Source: Candidatus Margulisiibacteriota bacterium
Lineage (GTDB): Bacteria > Margulisbacteria > Riflemargulisbacteria > GWF2-39-127
Direction: 5' to 3'
DNA: 64,000 bases
Assembly (NCBI GenBank): GCA_003242895.1
Contig: QKMY01000053.1
Location: 1-64,000, forward strand
In this document: positions 24,941 to 33,939 of the stretch, piece after piece
Layout: the number at the start of each line of letters is the position of its first letter
How positions within the stretch are numbered: position 1 is the first letter of the stretch
Notes under the pieces: generated by a model
The model's input: the letters and a program-made list of their open reading frames with translations, nothing else
What the model was told of the DNA's origin: nothing
Database searches by the model: none
Position numbers and translations under genes: made by a program

Positions 24941-26248
24941 ATGAGTGAACCTGTTGTACTTGTATATCCATATTTTTATGACAAAACGCACGATAGCCAT
25001 TTGTTTTTTCCACTCGGGATTGCTGCTATTTCAAGCCAGATTCAGGAAAAAGGCCTCGCTGTCCATATTTGTGATTGTACCTTCAAGGATTTTGGACTGA
25101 GCCTTCAGGAAATCATTTCATATCGTCCTGGGATTGTCGGTATTTATGTTATGGTAACTCTTAGTAATGACGCTTTCCGATTAGCGAGGGAACTAAAAAA
25201 ACACCTGCCTGAATCACTTCTGGTTGCCGGGGGGCCGTTGCCTACCATATATCCTGAACGATTTCTGAGCGTGTTTGATGTTGTATTCCGAGGTGAGTGT
25301 GATTACACTTTTGCCCGGTTTTGTTCTGAATACTTTAAGAGTAGCCGCAATTTTCTGGGAACAAAATGTGTGCATTATCCCGGGTTGTTTTTTCTCAATA
25401 AGGGATTAATCATTTCTAATCCGGTGACCCATTATAATGCTGAAATGATCGATAGATTGCCTTTGCCTGACAGGTCTGGGTTCGACCATAAGCTATACCA
25501 GGATATTTCCGAGAAAAAAACCGGATATAAACCAGCGTCGATTATGATCACGAAAGGCTGTCCTTATCATTGTGATTTTTGTTCAAAACCGATATTTGGA
25601 AATGTTTTCAGGAAGCGCGCTATAGCGAATGTTCTTGATGAAATTATTGATATTAAGAGGTGGGGATACAACCAGTTGTGGATTGCAGACGATTCATTCA
25701 CCCTTGACCTGCAGTACCTGCAGGCATTCTGCAGTGCGCTGATTAGCAGAAAACTTGATATTACCTGGACCTGCCTTACCCGAGTAAATGGCTTAACGAG
25801 CACAATCGTTAATCTAATGCGGCAGGCTGGTTGTCTGAAGGTCTACTTAGGATTGGAATCCGGGAGTAACGAGACACTTCAGGTAATGAACAAGGGAGTA
25901 ACCGTAGAAGATGGGACGCGGGCTATTCGGCTTTTTCAGAAATCAGGGATAAAGACTTCGGCTTTTTTTATTGTCGGTTACCCAGGAGAAAGCATCGAAT
26001 CGATTGAAAAGACTTTTGATTTTTCGCTTGCTTTTCCCTTTGAGGAGATATCATTCAATGTCCCGTTGCCTTTGCCAGGCTCACCGATATTTGAACGTAT
26101 CAAGGGAATTAATTGTTATGAAGACTGGAATTATAAGAATGAGCTTCGGTTCATTTACCCCACTGAAATTGACGGGCATTGGATAAAACGGAGAGTCTCT
26201 GAGACGATGAGTGAGTTTAGTTGTCGTAAGGCAGAGAGTATTCCATAG
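24941..26248 (+). CDS. B12-binding-domain radical SAM protein
   Basis: The product (435 residues) begins with a cobalamin-binding-like Rossmann domain (PLGIAAISSQIQEKG at about 23; VAGGPLPTIYP near 90) and continues with a radical SAM TIM barrel. The cluster motif is KGCPYHCDFC near residue 205, followed by WIADDSFTLD and YLGLESGSNETL. This is the class that includes hopanoid, bacteriochlorophyll and antibiotic methyltransferases and other unusual C-C chemistry. The C-terminus is relatively short. Substrate unknown; the upstream unknown gene is the best clue. Confidence 0.88.
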   Translation: MSEPVVLVYPYFYDKTHDSHLFFPLGIAAISSQIQEKGLAVHICDCTFKDFGLSLQEIISYRPGIVGIYVMVTLSNDAFRLARELKKHLPESLLVAGGPLPTIYPERFLSVFDVVFRGECDYTFARFCSEYFKSSRNFLGTKCVHYPGLFFLNKGLIISNPVTHYNAEMIDRLPLPDRSGFDHKLYQDISEKKTGYKPASIMITKGCPYHCDFCSKPIFGNVFRKRAIANVLDEIIDIKRWGYNQLWIADDSFTLDLQYLQAFCSALISRKLDITWTCLTRVNGLTSTIVNLMRQAGCLKVYLGLESGSNETLQVMNKGVTVEDGTRAIRLFQKSGIKTSAFFIVGYPGESIESIEKTFDFSLAFPFEEISFNVPLPLPGSPIFERIKGINCYEDWNYKNELRFIYPTEIDGHWIKRRVSETMSEFSCRKAESIP

Positions 26249-26275
26249 GTGTCATTTTGTTAGCTAAAAGGTCTA

Positions 26276-26306
26276 TTGACAGTGCTTGCTACCTGTCTAG
26301 TATACT
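26276..26306 (+). promoter_or_regulatory. Probable promoter of the outer-membrane protein gene
   Basis: TTGACA (26276-26281) followed by TAGTAT at 16 bases (26298-26303), or TATACT at 19 bases (26301-26306). It lies about 80 bases upstream of the ATG at 26382. Confidence 0.5.
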
Positions 26307-26381
26307 GCTTGCGAGCCAGGGTTGTAACGAACTTTAGTCTGGTTTGAATTAGTGATCAGTATGGCAAAAGGAATATAATTT

Positions 26382-27248
26382 ATGGCAACAAAAGGCAATA
26401 TAAAATCTTTTGTAATAATTCTAGCGTTTATTATCCTGGGTGCTCCTGTCGTATTGGCAGAAAGAATGCCCGGTAATATGGAAGTCGCGTTCATGAATTA
26501 TTATTACGATTATAAAGAAGATCTTGTTCTTCCATATAAAAGTACCGAATCAGGGTGGCTTCCGGGAATGAGATTAGTTGTGAGTAATTATTTTGGATTA
26601 CCGGAATATAATGAAGAATGGAATAGTCTTAATAATCCGGAAACTCATGATCTTATTTATTGGCGATTTAATTTCGAATTTACTAATGCCAATACCAAGT
26701 ATGACGGATCGACTCAATCCGGTGTCCCGGCGTTAGGAGAAACGGCTAATGAATTCCTGACATTTGACGGAGTGCTGGGAAAGAGCATTATTACCTCTGA
26801 TGATTTCGATGTGAAAGTGTATGGTGGTATCGGTTTTCGCCAATGGCAGAGAGCTTTGCCGGGGTTCACGGAAGTGTATTCATGGAAATATGTCCCTCTG
26901 GGGATTCTCACTGAGTATAATATAAACGAAAAATTTACTTTGATAACGGATGTTACGCTGAAAATAATGTTTGGTGGAAATATTAAAATCAAGTATTCAA
27001 ACCCTTATTTCAATGAGCCTGAAGGCATTTTAGGAAATAAGCCGGGCTGGCGAATTCAGAGTGCTTTGAATTATGCCTGGTTCGAAGGTGTTTCGATGGA
27101 TTTTGTGCCTTGGTATGAGTATTCTGCAATTAGAGAGAGCACTGTGTTTGAGGTTAAGTATACGGATGTTTATGAATATCAGGCTTATGAGCCGTCAAGT
27201 GTTACTCATCAATATGGGTTCGATATTGCGATGAAATTTCGGATTTAA
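26382..27248 (+). CDS. Predicted outer-membrane beta-barrel protein
   Basis: A 288-residue protein with a signal peptide (about residues 1-26, SFVIILAFIILGAPVVLA). The mature part is rich in aromatic, alternating strands (MEVAFMNYYYDYKEDLVLPY, VKVYGGIGFRQWQ) and ends in FDIAMKFRI, where alternating hydrophobic residues and a terminal aromatic/hydrophobic stretch are typical of barrels inserted by the Bam machinery. It supports a diderm envelope. No specific family recognised. Its 3' end overlaps an open frame on the opposite strand by 47 bases. Confidence 0.75.
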   Translation: MATKGNIKSFVIILAFIILGAPVVLAERMPGNMEVAFMNYYYDYKEDLVLPYKSTESGWLPGMRLVVSNYFGLPEYNEEWNSLNNPETHDLIYWRFNFEFTNANTKYDGSTQSGVPALGETANEFLTFDGVLGKSIITSDDFDVKVYGGIGFRQWQRALPGFTEVYSWKYVPLGILTEYNINEKFTLITDVTLKIMFGGNIKIKYSNPYFNEPEGILGNKPGWRIQSALNYAWFEGVSMDFVPWYEYSAIRESTVFEVKYTDVYEYQAYEPSSVTHQYGFDIAMKFRI

Positions 27249-27609
27249 TAGGGTTGCTGCTTGTTTGATAGATAAACAAAGATACCGGCTTGGCGTAATG
27301 ATTTTTTTGCGGTTTGGTTATTGTAATAAAGGATGCTTCCGCTCCTTTATAATCCTGGGACTTAAGTCCGTCCATAAAATTCAGCATTACTGCGGTGCTT
27401 GAATAATCAGCTGTTGTTACCGATAATGAAGATTCGTTTTTACCATTTAAACTTGCTGCATTAACGGATACGAGTTTGCTCCCATTGCCAACATATTCTG
27501 TCGCACTCACTGTTCCGTTAGAAATATATTCATATTTCTCTCCCGGAAAAAGTTGAGTTGGCTTTCCTACATCCCTGTAACCCCTCAGCAGGGCATGTCC
27601 TACCTCCAT
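27202..27609 (-). CDS. Hypothetical protein or gene remnant between the outer-membrane gene and nifH
   Basis: An open frame of 135 codons on the - strand in an otherwise empty 487-base gap. The peptide looks coding (KPTQLFPGEKYEYISNGT, SLSVTTADYSSTAVMLNFMD) and resembles an extracellular beta-rich domain. There is no ribosome binding site before the ATG at 27609, and the frame stays open upstream (YKHYKRY) to a stop, so it may be a truncated remnant. The last codons run into the convergent gene and lose protein-like character. No family recognised. Confidence 0.35.
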   Translation of the reverse strand: MEVGHALLRGYRDVGKPTQLFPGEKYEYISNGTVSATEYVGNGSKLVSVNAASLNGKNESSLSVTTADYSSTAVMLNFMDGLKSQDYKGAEASFITITKPQKNHYAKPVSLFIYQTSSNPIKSEISSQYRTHIDE

Positions 27610-27665
27610 GTATCGTTTGTAGTGCTTATATCAAAAAAACGTTATGGCTAAAACAAATATTTTGA

Positions 27666-27681
27666 TGGCACGAAAAATGTT
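27666..27681 (+). promoter_or_regulatory. Near-canonical sigma-54 promoter of the nif operon
   Basis: TGGCACGAAAAATGTT matches the sigma-54 pattern TGGCAC-N5-TTGC with GG and GT ten bases apart; the usual GC at -12 is GT. It lies about 55 bases upstream of the nifH ATG, and a NifA-type activator is encoded at the end of the same cluster. I did not find a clear TGT-N10-ACA activator site. Confidence 0.6.
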
Positions 27682-27705
27682 ATTAAGACAGATGAAGCTG
27701 AATAA

Positions 27706-28560
<855 letters not shown>

Positions 28561-28561
28561 G

Positions 28562-28591
28562 GTAGGGGGGCACAGCGCGCTTTGCCCCTAC
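28562..28591. repeat. REP-like inverted repeat behind nifH
   Basis: GTAGGGG....GCACAGCGCGCTTTGC..CCCCTAC forms a hairpin with GTAGGGG/CCCCTAC arms (two extra G on the left) and a self-complementary AGCGCGCT core. A near-copy of the inner sequence with a perfect palindrome occurs at 63001-63024. A smaller hairpin (CCCGT-TATT-ACGGG) follows at 28604-28617. It lies in the nifH-nifI1 gap and could also limit read-through or protect nifH mRNA. Confidence 0.75.
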
Positions 28592-28648
28592 AGAATATGA
28601 ATACCCGTTATTACGGGGATAAAAAGAAATCAAAGGAGGAAAGTTCTA

Positions 28649-28975
28649 ATGTTAATGATAAAGGCGATTATACGACCGGAAAAGACAGACGCTGCAATGG
28701 CAGCACTAATGGAAGCAGGCTATCCGTCCGTGACCAAAATATCTGTTTTCGGTAGAGGGAAGCAAAGAGGTCTTAAGGTGGGCGAGGTCCATTATGACGA
28801 ACTGCCCAAGGAAATGCTGCTCATGGTAGTGCCTGATAAGGACAAGGATTTTGTGATTAAGTCCATTATCGAGACAGCAAAGACCGGGGACAGAGGCAAT
28901 TTCGGGGATGGCAAGATATTTGTTGTTCCGGTCGATGAGGTTTATACGGTTAGTTCGGGAGTGAAGGAATCCTAA
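28649..28975 (+). CDS. nifI1: PII-like nitrogenase regulator NifI1
   Basis: A 108-residue protein of the GlnB/PII fold. Seen: MLMIKAIIRPEKTDAAMAAL at the N-terminus, VFGRGKQRGLKVG before a shortened T-loop, and KTGDRGNFGDGKIFVVPV (ATP/2-oxoglutarate pocket and C-terminal strand). NifI1 and NifI2 form a complex that binds and inactivates the MoFe protein when ammonium is available, and 2-oxoglutarate relieves this. Between nifH and nifI2, the position expected for the family. RBS AAAGGAGGAAA. Confidence is high from context and motifs. Confidence 0.95.
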   Translation: MLMIKAIIRPEKTDAAMAALMEAGYPSVTKISVFGRGKQRGLKVGEVHYDELPKEMLLMVVPDKDKDFVIKSIIETAKTGDRGNFGDGKIFVVPVDEVYTVSSGVKES

Positions 28976-28983
28976 CCCTGATT

Positions 28984-29009
28984 GTTTTCTCCATCGATAT
29001 GGAGAAAAC
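28984..29009. repeat. Perfect 11-bp hairpin in the nifI1-nifI2 gap
   Basis: GTTTTCTCCAT and ATGGAGAAAAC are exact inverted repeats around the loop CGAT. A second, imperfect stem-loop follows at 29045-29073 (AAGTTTC...GAAACTT plus GCG/CGC, one bulged C). Neither is followed by a U-run, so they are more likely RNA-processing or translational-control structures or repeat elements than terminators. Confidence 0.7.
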
Positions 29010-29109
29010 ACGAGGGGGATTAAACCTGATGAAAAACTCCAACTAAGTTTCCGCGGAAAGAGGCGCGAAACTTGTGGGTAAAGATTAGATATAAAAGGAG
29101 GGAAATCCA

Positions 29110-29490
29110 GTGAAAGAAGTAATGGCAATTATCAGGATGAACATGATGAATAAGACCAAAGTCGCCCTGGCTGATGCGGATATCTCCTCTTTTACAGCTA
29201 CCGGCAAAGTGCTGGGCAGAGGTAAAGGACAGGTAGATTACAGGATACTTAACGGGGCCAAAGATGGGTATGAAGAAGCTGTCTCCCAACTGGGACAAGG
29301 CCCGCGACTTATCCCTAAAAGACTGATCAGTGTAGTTGTGCCGGACCATCTAGTGGACAAGGTTGTAAGCACGATTATCGAAACCAACCGGACAGGAAAT
29401 CCCGGTGACGGGAAGATATTTGTCTTGCCGGTGAATGATGCTATCCGGGTAAGGACTAGCCAGGCCGGAGATTCAATTCTTGATGAATAG
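29110..29490 (+). CDS. nifI2: PII-like nitrogenase regulator NifI2
   Basis: A 126-residue PII-family protein with a longer T-loop region than NifI1 (VDYRILNGAKDGYEEAVSQL, about residues 43-62), LISVVVPDHLVDKVVSTIIE and NRTGNPGDGKIFVLPVND at the C-terminal side. This pattern is specific to NifI2, the partner of NifI1 in post-translational nitrogenase control. RBS AAAAGGAGGG. Its stop codon lies 16 bases before the nifD start chosen here. Confidence 0.95.
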   Translation: MKEVMAIIRMNMMNKTKVALADADISSFTATGKVLGRGKGQVDYRILNGAKDGYEEAVSQLGQGPRLIPKRLISVVVPDHLVDKVVSTIIETNRTGNPGDGKIFVLPVNDAIRVRTSQAGDSILDE

Positions 29491-29506
29491 AAAGGACATG
29501 ATCAAA

Positions 29507-31123
29507 ATGGGACAAAAATTTAACCCTGATCCTGAAAAAGTTAAAGAAGACCTGATAAGTAAATATCCAACAAAAGTAATGAAGAAACGTTCTAAGCAGA
29601 TCGTTATTAATGATCCTGAGATAGAGCAGGAAATGGGCTCTAACGTCCGTACAATTCCGGGGATTATAAGCCAACGCGGCTGTACCTACGCCGGATGTAA
29701 AGGTGTTGTGCTCGGACCTACAAGAGATATCCTGAATATAACTCATGGACCGATCGGCTGCGGGTTCTACAGTTGGCTGACCAGACGTAACCAGACTCGT
29801 CCTGAGAACGATACTCAGGAAAACTACATGACCTATTGTTTCTCAACCGACATGCAGGACGAGAACATCGTTTTTGGAGGAGAAAAGAAACTCAAAAAAG
29901 CAATCGAGGAAGCTTATAACCTGTTCAAACCCAAGGCTATCGGTATCTTCTCAACCTGTCCGGTAGGCCTGATCGGTGACGATGTGCATGCTGTTGCCAG
30001 GGAAATGAAAGAAAAACTGGGCATCAACGTGTTCGGGTTCAGTTGCGAGGGGTACAAAGGTGTAAGCCAGTCAGCCGGACACCATATAGCCAATAACCAG
30101 TTATTTAAACACGTTATCGGGCTGGATGGCACAGAGCATACAGAAAAGTATAAGGTTAACCTTCTTGGAGAATACAATATAGGCGGCGATGCATTCGTAC
30201 TTGAAGACCTTTTTAAACGCTGCGGGATCAAGCTGATAGCGACCTTTAGCGGCAATTCCACATACGGCAATTTTGCCAATTCCCATACAGCTGACCTGAA
30301 CATGGTCATGTGTCATCGTTCCATCAATTACGTAGCAGAAATGATGGAAAAGAAATACGGTATCCCATGGATCAAGGTCAACTTCATAGGTGCGGGTGGT
30401 ACCTCCAAATCCCTGCGAAAGATCGCTGCCTATTTTGGGGACCAGAAACTAAAAGATAAAGTGGAGCAAGTGATTGCGGAAGAAATGTCTAAAGTCGAAA
30501 CTGTAGCAGCGGATATTACCAGCCGCTGCAAAGACAAAACTGCTATGCTATTCGTCGGTGGGTCAAGGGCGCACCATTACCAGGACTTGTTCCGGGAGAT
30601 CGGCATGAAAGTGCTGGCAGCCGGGTACGAATTTGCTCACAGGGACGACTATGAAGGCAGACAGGTATTGCCTTCCATCAAGGTTGATGCTGACAGCAGG
30701 AATATCGAGGAGCTGAAAGTCGAACAAGACCCGCAGCTTTATAAACCTCGCAAAACTGAGAAAGAGCTAGCCGAACTTACGGCTGAAGGCATGCCGTTCA
30801 AAGATTACCAGGGGATGATGAAGGAGATGGACAAGAACACACTGGTCATCGATGACATCAGCCATTACGAAAGCGAAAAGCTTATCGAAATATACAAACC
30901 GGATGTTTTCTGTGCCGGGATCAAGGAAAAATTTGCCATAGAAAAAATGGGAGTTCCTTGTAAACAACTGCATAGCTACGATTACAGCGGCCCGTATGCA
31001 GGATTTTCCGGAGCAATTAATTTTTATCGCGATATAGATCGAATGGTAAATAGCAAAGTCTGGAAAATGATCAAAGCACCTTGGCAGAAAACCCCCCAGA
31101 TTGTTGCAAATTATGCAAAGTAG
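29507..31123 (+). CDS. nifD: Nitrogenase MoFe protein alpha subunit NifD
   Basis: The product (538 residues) carries the FeMo-cofactor and half of the P-cluster. Seen: P-cluster cysteines C59 (RGCTYAG), C85 (HGPIGCGF) and C151 (STCPVGLIGDD); cofactor ligands C269 (MVMCHRSINY) and H489 (LHSYDYSGPY); substrate-channel Q-S-A-GHH block near 188-193. An extra stretch at about 385-440 makes it longer than the common ~480 residues, as in clostridial NifD. ATG 29507 follows GAAAGGA at ten bases; an earlier ATG/TTG at 29480-29485 would overlap nifI2. These ligands and the presence of nifE, nifN and nifV mark a Mo enzyme, not Vnf/Anf. Confidence 0.96.
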   Translation: MGQKFNPDPEKVKEDLISKYPTKVMKKRSKQIVINDPEIEQEMGSNVRTIPGIISQRGCTYAGCKGVVLGPTRDILNITHGPIGCGFYSWLTRRNQTRPENDTQENYMTYCFSTDMQDENIVFGGEKKLKKAIEEAYNLFKPKAIGIFSTCPVGLIGDDVHAVAREMKEKLGINVFGFSCEGYKGVSQSAGHHIANNQLFKHVIGLDGTEHTEKYKVNLLGEYNIGGDAFVLEDLFKRCGIKLIATFSGNSTYGNFANSHTADLNMVMCHRSINYVAEMMEKKYGIPWIKVNFIGAGGTSKSLRKIAAYFGDQKLKDKVEQVIAEEMSKVETVAADITSRCKDKTAMLFVGGSRAHHYQDLFREIGMKVLAAGYEFAHRDDYEGRQVLPSIKVDADSRNIEELKVEQDPQLYKPRKTEKELAELTAEGMPFKDYQGMMKEMDKNTLVIDDISHYESEKLIEIYKPDVFCAGIKEKFAIEKMGVPCKQLHSYDYSGPYAGFSGAINFYRDIDRMVNSKVWKMIKAPWQKTPQIVANYAK

Positions 31124-31150
31124 GGACGAACCCCCATGTTCGCCCGTGAC
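31120..31150. repeat. REP-like inverted repeat overlapping the nifD stop codon
   Basis: GTAGGGACGAAC...GTTCGCCC forms a stem (CGAAC/GTTCG plus GGG/CCC with one bulge) around CCCCAT. The nifD stop TAG is its first bases. GTAGGG-CGAAC-type hairpins are dispersed repeats in several bacterial genomes as I recall them. It sits in the 60-base nifD-nifK gap. Confidence 0.6.
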
Positions 31151-31183
31151 TTGTTCATCAAATAACCAAGAAGGAGATTAACC

Positions 31184-32560
31184 GTGTTATTACGACATAC
31201 AACAAAAGAAGTTAAGGAGCGCGAAGCGCTTGTGGTTAATCCGGCTAAGACATGCCAGCCCATAGGCGCCATGTATGCTGCGCTGGGTATTCACAAATGC
31301 CTGCCCCACAGCCATGGTTCTCAGGGCTGCTGCTCTTATCACCGAAGTACTTTGACCCGCCATTATAAAGAACCTGTAATGGCCGCTACCAGTTCTTTTA
31401 CCGAAGGGAGTGCAGTCTTCGGGGGGCAATCCAACCTTGTTGAGGCTATCAACAATATTTTTACAGTATATAAGCCTGATATAATTGCTGTTCATACTAC
31501 CTGCCTTAGCGAGACGATCGGTGATGATGTACCCCAGATCGTAGAAAAGGCCAGGACAGATGGCAAAATACCTGAAGGCAAGTACGTGATCAATGCCAGT
31601 ACTCCAAGTTATGTTGGCTCCCATGTTACCGGGTTTGCCAATATGGTAAAAGGCATGGTCAATTGCCTGGCAGAGAACACCGGCACGAAACTGGACCAGA
31701 TCAACATTATCCCAGGCTGGACTGAACCGTCTGATATGCGCGAGATTAAATGCCTGGCCCACAAAATGGGCGTTAAAATCGTGATGTTTCCAGACACCAG
31801 TGATGTTCTGGACGCACCGCAAACCGGAAGGCATGTTTTTTATCCGAAAGGCGGGGTGAGCATTGAACAGCTCAAAAGCACCGGCAACAGTGTTGCGACA
31901 ATAGCTCTGGGGCCAGTTGCGTCAGCTCCAGCTGCCGAAGTCCTTAATGCCAAGTGCAAAGTGCCTTGTGAAATACTTGACCTGCCAATTGGGATCAGAG
32001 CAACGGACCGGTTTATAGAAAAGCTTGCCGGCATAGCCGGTAAAATTGTACCTGATGCAATAACCGAAGAACGCGGCCGGCTCATTGATATTATCACTGA
32101 CATGCAACAATATTTTTACGGAAAAAAAGTTGCGTTATTCGGTGATCCTGACCAGTTGATATCACTCGCCGAATTTTTGAAAGACCTGGATATGAAGCCT
32201 GTGCACATCGTTACAGGAACTCCTGGTAAAAAGTTCGAAACCAGCATCAAGGAAATCCTCAAAGAGGGCGTGCCCGAGGTAAATGTCAGAGCAGCCGGAG
32301 ACATGTACCTGCTGCATCAGTGGATCAAGAACGAACCTGTAGATCTGCTTATAGGCAACACCTACGGCAAATATATTGCCAGGGATGAAGACATACCTTT
32401 TATAAGGTTCGGGTTCCCGATCCTTGATAGGATCGGACATTCTTATTTTCCATCGGTCGGATACAAAGGCGGAATGCACCTGGTGGAAAAAATACTGGGA
32501 GCGATCCTTGACCGCAAGGATAGGGACTCTGCCGAAGAAAGTTTTGAGCTGGTGCTGTAG
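31184..32560 (+). CDS. nifK: Nitrogenase MoFe protein beta subunit NifK
   Basis: The product (458 residues) pairs with NifD and holds the other half of the P-cluster. Cysteines: KTCQPIGAMYA, SQGCCSYHRS and HTTCLSETIGDD; the serine ligand region ASTPSYVGSH follows. It lacks the ~50-residue N-terminal extension of proteobacterial NifK, as usual in the anaerobe-type clade. GTG start at 31184 with AAGGAG nine bases upstream; no ATG alternative nearby. Confidence 0.96.
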   Translation: MLLRHTTKEVKEREALVVNPAKTCQPIGAMYAALGIHKCLPHSHGSQGCCSYHRSTLTRHYKEPVMAATSSFTEGSAVFGGQSNLVEAINNIFTVYKPDIIAVHTTCLSETIGDDVPQIVEKARTDGKIPEGKYVINASTPSYVGSHVTGFANMVKGMVNCLAENTGTKLDQINIIPGWTEPSDMREIKCLAHKMGVKIVMFPDTSDVLDAPQTGRHVFYPKGGVSIEQLKSTGNSVATIALGPVASAPAAEVLNAKCKVPCEILDLPIGIRATDRFIEKLAGIAGKIVPDAITEERGRLIDIITDMQQYFYGKKVALFGDPDQLISLAEFLKDLDMKPVHIVTGTPGKKFETSIKEILKEGVPEVNVRAAGDMYLLHQWIKNEPVDLLIGNTYGKYIARDEDIPFIRFGFPILDRIGHSYFPSVGYKGGMHLVEKILGAILDRKDRDSAEESFELVL

Positions 32561-32586
32561 ATGCGGTGACGGGGAAAGGGATTCTT

Positions 32587-33939
32587 ATGATTAATATATT
32601 GGAACAGCGTAAAAAACAAATATATAAAAAAGGTGAGAAGCATTTTGATATGAAATGCGAAACGACCAGCCTTGCCGGATCAGTCAGCCAACGGGCGTGC
32701 GTGTTCTGCGGTTCCCGTGTAGTGCTCTACCCTATAGCAGACGCGCTGCACCTGGTGCACGGCCCTATCGGCTGTGCTGTTTATACCTGGGACATCAGGG
32801 GAGCACTCTCCAGCGGTCCGGAGCTTCACCGCAATAGTTTTTCAACTGACCTGAATGAAATTGATGTCATCTATGGCGGGGAGAAAAAGCTGCTATCTAC
32901 CTTGATCGAGCTTATCGAGCGTTACCAGCCAAAAGCCGCTTTTGTTTACGCCACTTGCATAGCCGGTCTTATTGGTGATGATGTCAGCTCGATCTGCAAA
33001 AAAGTGGCAGGGCTTACCCGTATACCGGTAATACCTGTACAGTCCGAAGGATTTAAAGGCACCAAAAAGGACGGGTATGCTGCAGCCTGTCATGCGTTAT
33101 TTTCTCTGATCGGCACTTCAGGAAATGAACAGAAGGTACCTTTCAGTATTAATATCCTGGGAGATTTCAACCTGGCTGGTGAAACCTGGATTATCAAGGA
33201 GTACTATGCCAGGATCGGGATCAATGTGGTTGCCACAATGACTGGGGATGGTCGTATAGACGACATCCGCGGGGCTAACCGGGCGGAGCTGAACGTTGTG
33301 CAGTGCTCCGGGTCTATGACCACCCTGGCAAAACTGATGCAGGAAAAATTCCAGATCCCTTTTATTAAAGTTTCTTATTTCGGTATTGAAGATATGTCAG
33401 AAGCTCTTTATTCGGTTGTCCGTCATTTTGACAACCGGGAAATTATGGAAAAAACAACAAAACTCGTCAGTTCAGAGATCGAACGGATCATGCCCACTAT
33501 TGCGGATTATCGCAGGAAACTATCAGGCAAGAACGCTGCCGTTTATGTCGGCGGCGCATTTAAAGCCTTCTCGCTTATTAAATCTCTGCGGCATCTTGGA
33601 ATGAACGTTGTTGTCGCCGGATCACAGACCGGGAACAACGATGATTACACACTTCTCAAAGACCTGAGCGATGAAGGAACGATCATTGTCGATGATACTA
33701 ATCCACTGGAACTATCCAAATTTATCCAGGAAAAAAAAGTGGACATCCTGATCGGCGGTGTCAAAGAAAGACCGATCGCTTACAAATTAGGACTGGGATT
33801 TTGTGACCATAATCACGAACGGAAAATTGCTTTGGCCGGATACGAAGGAATGCTCAATTTTGCTAAAGAGGTATATTCGACCATCATGAGCCCTGTCTGG
33901 CAGTTCAGGGTTTCCCGGGAAGGGACAGAGGATATATAA
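32587..33939 (+). CDS. nifE: FeMo-cofactor scaffold protein NifE
   Basis: The product (about 450 residues) is homologous to NifD and forms with NifN the scaffold on which the NifB-cofactor is matured with Mo and homocitrate. Seen: SQRACVFCGSRVVLYP, HGPIGCAVYTWD and YATCIAGLIGDD, with the NifE-type CxxC in ACVFCG instead of the NifD pattern. It lacks the NifD cofactor ligand pair in the C-terminal part. ATG 32587 follows GGGAAAGGG; a GTG at 32566 is less likely. Its TAA is directly followed by the nifN ATG. Confidence 0.95.
   Translation: MINILEQRKKQIYKKGEKHFDMKCETTSLAGSVSQRACVFCGSRVVLYPIADALHLVHGPIGCAVYTWDIRGALSSGPELHRNSFSTDLNEIDVIYGGEKKLLSTLIELIERYQPKAAFVYATCIAGLIGDDVSSICKKVAGLTRIPVIPVQSEGFKGTKKDGYAAACHALFSLIGTSGNEQKVPFSINILGDFNLAGETWIIKEYYARIGINVVATMTGDGRIDDIRGANRAELNVVQCSGSMTTLAKLMQEKFQIPFIKVSYFGIEDMSEALYSVVRHFDNREIMEKTTKLVSSEIERIMPTIADYRRKLSGKNAAVYVGGAFKAFSLIKSLRHLGMNVVVAGSQTGNNDDYTLLKDLSDEGTIIVDDTNPLELSKFIQEKKVDILIGGVKERPIAYKLGLGFCDHNHERKIALAGYEGMLNFAKEVYSTIMSPVWQFRVSREGTEDI

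Noticed and set aside
31190-31834. Long open frame on the - strand inside nifK
   Set aside because: It mirrors the codon structure of nifK, has no ribosome binding site, and its peptide has no recognisable features. Similar antisense frames inside other genes (e.g. 21062-21616, 12907-13299) were rejected for the same reason.
29507-32560. Alternative (V- or Fe-only) nitrogenase
   Set aside because: There is no delta-subunit gene (vnfG/anfG) between D and K. NifE, NifN, NifB, NifV and Mo uptake genes and the extra NifD segment fit the Mo enzyme of anaerobes.
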